From Congeria kusceri (Eukaryota; Mollusca; Bivalvia; Myida; Dreissenidae), in the NCBI GenBank assembly GCA_027627225.1, contig CM051034.1, positions 45,505,048 through 45,569,047 on the forward strand: a stretch of 64,000 nt of DNA, written 5' to 3'. How positions within the stretch are numbered: position 1 is the stretch's first letter; each line of letters starts with the position of its first letter. The notes under the pieces are model-generated. The model saw only the letters and a program-made list of their open reading frames with translations. It was not told the DNA's origin and made no database searches. The translations under genes and the position numbers were made by a program. Of the stretch, positions 58,863 to 64,000 are shown piece by piece.

Positions 58863-59302
58863 TTTGTTCAATCATGCATCGAAGTCTTGCCAATTGTTTG
58901 TTATGGTGAATGGAAACTTTGTTCAATCATGCATCGAAGTCTTGCCAATTGTTTGTTATGGTGAATGGAAACTTTGTTCAATCATGCATCGAAGTCTTGC
59001 CAATTGTTTGTTATGGTGAATGGAAACTTTGTTCAATCATGCATCGAAGTCTTGCCAATTGTTTGTTATGGTGAATGGAAACTTTGTTCAATCATGCATC
59101 GAAGTCTTGCCAATTGTTTGTTATGGTGAATGGAAACTTTGTTCAATCATGCATCGAAGTCTTGCCAATTGTTTGTTATGGTGAATGGAAACTTTGTTCA
59201 ATCATGCATCGAAGTCTTGCCAATTGTTTGTTATGGTGAATGGAAACTTTGTTCAATCATGCATCGAAGTCTTGCCAATTGTTTGTTATGGTGAATGGAA
59301 AC
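58863..59302 (+). repeat. 55-bp tandem repeat, exactly 8 copies
   Basis: 440 bp = 8 x 55. The unit tttgttcaatcatgcatcga plus agtcttgccaattgtttgtt plus atggtgaatggaaac appears identical in all copies, implying very recent expansion or ongoing homogenisation. Confidence 0.97.
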
Positions 59303-60060
59303 TTATCATTAGTTACACAATTGTATTGTTAAGATATAAAAACCATGTCCGCGATATATTGTGATATATTGTATTGCCCAATATACGTTTATTGTATATG
59401 ATAGTCATTTCGCTCAAATATATTTAAAAGGCCTCACGCGTTTTATACAATTGCTAAATATATATCAGTTTGATTCTGTCAGATTAGCTCTTTTTTCTTT
59501 AGCTACTAAATTTAAACAAAAATATCATATGGTTGCTAAGTGTTATCTTTGCTGCACATGCTATTCACATATTACACAATTTAACACTAATCACTTAAAA
59601 AAAATATGTTAATGGAATTAAACAATTGACACTATTTTACTAATGGCTAACCCTGTAAACAATAGTCCCATGGCAAAATATTCAACTACAAACTTGATAA
59701 AGTTCTCATTTTTCAATGGAGGTATTCCATTTTCGTATGTATTTCTTGTCGTTTTTTGTAATTGCAAATTAATCTGCTATTCAAGATATGTTTATATATG
59801 TACAACAACTATCTTTTAATTAAGTAGACGTTTTGCCGTCTTCGCTATAATCATCAACCAAAGTGAGCGCACTTGAACGATATTATAAACAGCTTCAACA
59901 TTAATTGTAACCACGTAACACGTCGTCAAAATATTTACATCATTGTTGAAGTCAGTAGTGTATCGTAAAAATATATAAAATTTATAGGTGAACTGTCGAT
60001 GTCTATATTCAAAACTCAACTAAACAGTCTCAAGGCCAATGCCACAATCATGTTTGTTAC
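59303..60060. other. no gene recognised
   Basis: AT-rich. Short frames only. Confidence 0.4.
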
Positions 60061-60067
60061 ATGTAAT

Positions 60068-60356
60068 TGAGTGTTTGCATTTGTCGTGGTTTTTAACAGT
60101 ATTGCAGTCATATCACGGCGGTCCGTTAACCTCCTCACACTTTTCCTGGGCAAGCATAGCCGATCTAAGCGGTTTACCAGTACTAAGTGCACATACTTAT
60201 GACAGTTACTGACCACTGTTCTACTTAAATCAGATGTAGAGGGGAGAACGACCGTATAAATAATTTCATAACCAATCCCCACACAAGTTATGTGGCCGGG
60301 CTGGGGAGTGAACTCATGAAGTCCAGCACTCTGCCAACTGAGCTAGCCGGGTCCGG
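60068..60356 (-). mobile_element. tRNA-derived SINE, family S, copy 2
   Basis: Reverse-strand copy of 7247-7515. The head reads cggctagctcagttggcaga, with gagttcactccccagcccgg. The body contains aagcggtttaccag and cacacttttcctgggcaagc. The anticodon arm is partly deleted, so it is not a functional tRNA. Confidence 0.75.
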
Positions 60357-60359
60357 TTT

Positions 60360-61130
60360 TGTATTTAATAAAAACAAAAGAAACATTATGTGCCTTCACT
60401 TAACTATGCTTAATACAAATTTAAATATGTAATTACATGGAAATGTGTTACATACCGTTTCCTTTATTTTATATCCAAAGTATTGCACTACAAATTACTT
60501 GCAAATTGGTTATCAGTAGTGTGTTTCTTGTCCGAAAATAATTTTAGATTCACGGATAAGTATAATTTATATGCTTTTCAATGTGTTGTCGTTTTTGTCA
60601 CTTACTTAATTGTGACGAGCTATATTTACCTCCCATTTTTCTAATCTCTCATAACGGTTACGTTAAGCTTCCATCACTGATCATAAACAAACGAGGACAC
60701 AATTATTGAGTGTATGATGTCGCTATTTTCTAAACGTTACATTCAATGTTTTCAAACCATGTTTTCTATAACAGTCAATCGTAAAACTTTAGCTAGTAGT
60801 TTTTCTTTTACTACTATATCGACAACATATTAATTTGCGTTAATTCATCTAATTTAAACAGTGCATGTTTACATGGAGATTGGGAAACACAATTCAGATT
60901 TACACATGTACACAATTAATTGCATAGAAAGCTACCAAAGTTGATCAAAGAATCTGTTGACCTACATCGACCATTGGGTGGATAAAACTTTGCAATTGAA
61001 TGGCGCGCCAAATATCACACTTGTGGGGAAATTATATAATCTTTTAGCATTGCACTTCAAATAAAGCAATACACCTTTCCATTTAATTACAATTTGATTT
61101 CTCAAATATTAGACTCTAACCATAACAGCA
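60360..61130. other. no gene recognised
   Basis: AT-rich, no repeat or exon recognised. Confidence 0.4.
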
Positions 61131-61139
61131 GACATTCAG

Positions 61140-61620
61140 TAATCATTGACTGAACAAACAGTTTGAGCAGCGGGCTGCGACAGGCCGATGACCAAACGGC
61201 GCGCGTAGTAGTAGGATTGTAGATAACTGCAACTAAAATGTATTGAAAAAGGTATCTAGACCATGCAAGTCGGTCGGCTGCTGTCCGAGAGAACGGGAGC
61301 CGCCCGGTGCCAGTACAGACAGCGCCTGATAATTGTACATTGCTCGATGCTTTTTCGAAAGCCTGCCGGCACCAAAAAGATGGCCGCAAGGTCGCTGTTG
61401 AAATCGGACTATGTATTTACAGGAAAACTATCGTACGACCACCGTCCAATCCAAGAAAATTCCCAAAATAAATCGCCCTCTCGCCTTTAACTTGTAAGCA
61501 ATCCTTAAATTTTGACGGTCGCCGTCCGAAAATCAAAAATTCAACTGATTGCAACTGTTGGCTGGTGGGCACCGTCCGATTTTCCCCGTTTTGGGGTAAA
61601 ACAGACGCAGTCCATCGGCA
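61140..61620. other. GC-richer patch, possible start of a further gene
   Basis: Much less AT-rich than its surroundings. On the + strand an ATG in good context (aaaagATGG at 61379) opens a 37-codon frame beginning MAARSLLKSDYVF. A donor-like cttgtaagc follows just after its stop. No domain is visible. It could be a promoter/first-exon region of a neighbour on either strand, or chance. Confidence 0.2.
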
Positions 61621-62324
61621 GTTCCTTATTTATGACTTGTGCATTGTATTAAAACGGCAATATAATTTGAATTTTCAAACAACATGTTTATAACTGTAAC
61701 AGCATAATAATGTTACATAGTTAATCACTGTGACCGTCATGATTTAACTGTGCAATATTAAAGATTCCTTTTACTTTTTACATGTCACACTAAATATTTA
61801 CTAACATGATAATATACAGTGGGTGTACGCAGAGAGGTAGGAACAACTCACAAAACTAAAAACTGGGTTTGCATGCACGTGTTTATTATTGCGGGTATAC
61901 GTAGATGTTTCTGTCAACCTAGAGATTTTGATTGACTACGCGCATATTCTCATGGCTCGCCGATCATCTTATTTTTATCCCATCATCAGACGTGCATGGA
62001 CGAAATAATACGCCACGAAAACCCGAACCACTCGCCAAGGCTCACGGTTCATGTTTTCTAAGCCTCGTTTAATAAACGTATCTTTATTCAAGACTAACCT
62101 TGTATTCTCTATGTATACCAATAGATTGATCGTACTCTGAAATAGACAGCGTTGTTTCTTTTGGGTATAAATGATTCTCAACCTCGACTAAATAACCTAA
62201 TTAAATGACCCATGTAGTGTTTGCATAGAAAACTATTTTTACACGCTAGTTTTGGTAAAGTAAAAAATATATTTTCAAACTGCATCTAGAAATAATAATG
62301 ATTAATGCTGGTGAAGTATATATA

Positions 62325-62463
62325 TATATGTAGTTGTAGTTGTAGTACTAGTAGTAGTAGCAGTAGTAGTAATAGTAGTAGAAGTAGTAGTAGTAGTAGT
62401 ACTAGTAGTAATAGTAGTAGTAGTTGTTGATTTTGTTGTTGTTGTAGTCATAGTAGTTGTATA

Positions 62464-62504
<41 letters not shown>

Positions 62505-62514
62505 GATTATTATC

Positions 62515-62545
<31 letters not shown>

Positions 62546-62549
62546 TTAT

Positions 62550-62588
<39 letters not shown>

Positions 62589-62678
62589 CAGTAGTAGTAG
62601 TAGTAGAAAAAGTATTGGTAGCAGTTGTTGTTGTAGTCGAAGCAGAAGAAATACTAGTAGAAATAGTAGTAGTAGAAA

Positions 62679-62738
<60 letters not shown>

Positions 62739-62740
62739 AA

Positions 62741-62812
<72 letters not shown>

Positions 62813-62893
62813 TAAGTCGTAGGTAATAGTACTAGTAGTAGTTGTAGCGGTTGTGAACTGGTGGTAGTGTTGGTGGTGGTGGTTGCTTTGGAG

Positions 62894-62978
<85 letters not shown>

Positions 62979-63055
62979 CAGTAGCAGTCAGTAGTAGTAG
63001 TAATAGTAGTAGTAGTAGTAGTAGTAGTAGTGTAGTAGTAGTAGTAGTGGTAAAG
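62325..63055. repeat. (AGT)n/(TAT)n compound microsatellite
   Basis: About 730 bp of agt/gta units with interspersed tat, tgt and gaa variants. Poly-Ser and poly-Val frames are artefacts. Confidence 0.97.
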
Positions 63056-63069
63056 AAGAACCGATCGTA

Positions 63070-64000
63070 TCTATAACTTATCTACATCTAATATCTAGTT
63101 TTGTCCGATACATAACGCAATTATTATTTGTACAGTATTTTTTAAACTTATGTTTAAATTTCATAAATATTAAATTTGTACTTTCAAAAACTATTGCATT
63201 TCGATTTAATTTAATGCTGTATAATTTACATCTTGTCAAAACATTTCGACGCGAAGAAAATATCACAATGAACGTCATCATATAGTTCCGAAAACAAAAT
63301 CTTTAAATTGTAACTATCTGCTATATTTGCATTCAATATTTTATCGACACGATCATCAATTATATTTAGTTCAATAATCATAAAAAGCAAATGCTATATT
63401 CCAATTGCGAAACAATCACTCTTAGATAATTTTAGACTAGTTCAGCTATTTGCGGATGCAATATAAATGCAACTTAATATAGCATACGATTATATTGTTC
63501 GTTATCTTACATTTTGATTAATACTGACGTTGATGCAAAGGAAGCGATAACTTTCATTCATCAAAATTATCTTACACTGATGAATAATTACCGAGCCTTT
63601 AATACAATTAATTTGGGTCTACTGCTTAAGTAGTCCAAATGTGGGTGTAGACACATAATCACACAAATAACTGCAACAGCGTATACGACAACATCATTTC
63701 CATGCAAACAGAACTATCGATTATATAGATTTAGCATCAGGCTTTGATTAATCCATTTTTTTTTATGTTAGGCTTTGATTTGTTATAAGCTTTGATGTTT
63801 AGAGACACCAATTGGTGTATTACTTGCGTGTCCAGTACACACAAAACCGTACCCCGTTATAATCACAGGCGTGAATACACTGCGATTTGAAACAGGAATT
63901 TAAAATTTAAACTATCTAGTCCTGTTTATTAATACATTCACTTTGCCTATGCTACAATTGTGCAATACACAATACCGAATCGCATACAAATTAATGTTCA
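63070..64000. other. window end, no gene recognised
   Basis: AT-rich without recognisable exons or repeats. Confidence 0.4.

Noticed and set aside
58813..59019. 68-codon frame in the 55-bp array
   Set aside because: The unit length is not a multiple of three, so the frame is just a pass through three phases of the repeat.
62503..63076. Poly-Ser and poly-Val frames
   Set aside because: Translations of an AGT microsatellite.

Overview
This is eukaryotic, AT-rich, repeat-dense DNA. Its genes are split by long introns with GT-AG boundaries, it is full of mini- and microsatellites, and it carries many dispersed elements with tRNA-like cores or terminal inverted repeats. Several repeat styles (tRNA-derived SINEs, elements with internal 135-175 bp tandem units, small foldback elements) are typical of bivalve mollusc genomes. 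A bivalve is therefore my best guess, but it is an inference and I cannot name the species.

The only genes I can support well are three tetraspanins in tandem on the + strand: TSP-A (coding 1572-11679), TSP-B (22785-30207) and TSP-C (39859-45111). Each has seven coding exons, and every intron falls between codons (phase 0). The proteins come to about 284, 293 and 289 residues, with four membrane segments and a large extracellular loop containing eight cysteines (CCG, C, C, CC, C, GC). Eight cysteines in this arrangement define the TspanC8 subfamily (TSPAN5/10/14/15/17/33), known as partners of the ADAM10 protease. The wording around the cysteines is closest to what I recall of TSPAN33. TSP-B and TSP-C resemble each other more than either resembles TSP-A, so the cluster looks like two rounds of tandem duplication. 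TSP-B and TSP-C each have an acceptor AG 12-13 nt before their ATG, implying an upstream non-coding exon that I could not place.

The most striking signal is in the introns. In TSP-A and TSP-B nearly every intron carries a tandem array at one end, and in several the repeat unit is a copy of the splice junction itself. In TSP-B intron 4, a 47-bp unit contains the last 27 nt of exon 4 plus its 5' splice site, repeated about ten times. In TSP-A intron 5, the 34-bp unit contains the exon 6 acceptor and first exon bases, and the true acceptor is the last unit. In TSP-A intron 1, the 28-bp unit resembles the exon 2 acceptor. TSP-B intron 6 starts with an array whose first unit begins at the donor, while TSP-C has one unexpanded copy at the same place. 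TSP-C is largely free of such arrays.

Between and after the genes the DNA is mobile-element debris and satellite. There is a family of about 480-500 bp elements with inverted ends and an internal tRNA-like sequence. One copy (34058-37897) is split by a 3.3-kb transposon with about 435-bp terminal inverted repeats, which itself carries a C2H2 zinc-finger-like exon. A candidate 5.2-kb element (52901-58088) has inverted termini next to tandem arrays. There is also an exact 8 x 55 bp array (58863-59302) and a long AGT microsatellite (62330-63050). Beyond 45 kb I find no convincing gene; a GC-richer patch near 61.1-61.6 kb may be the start of one.
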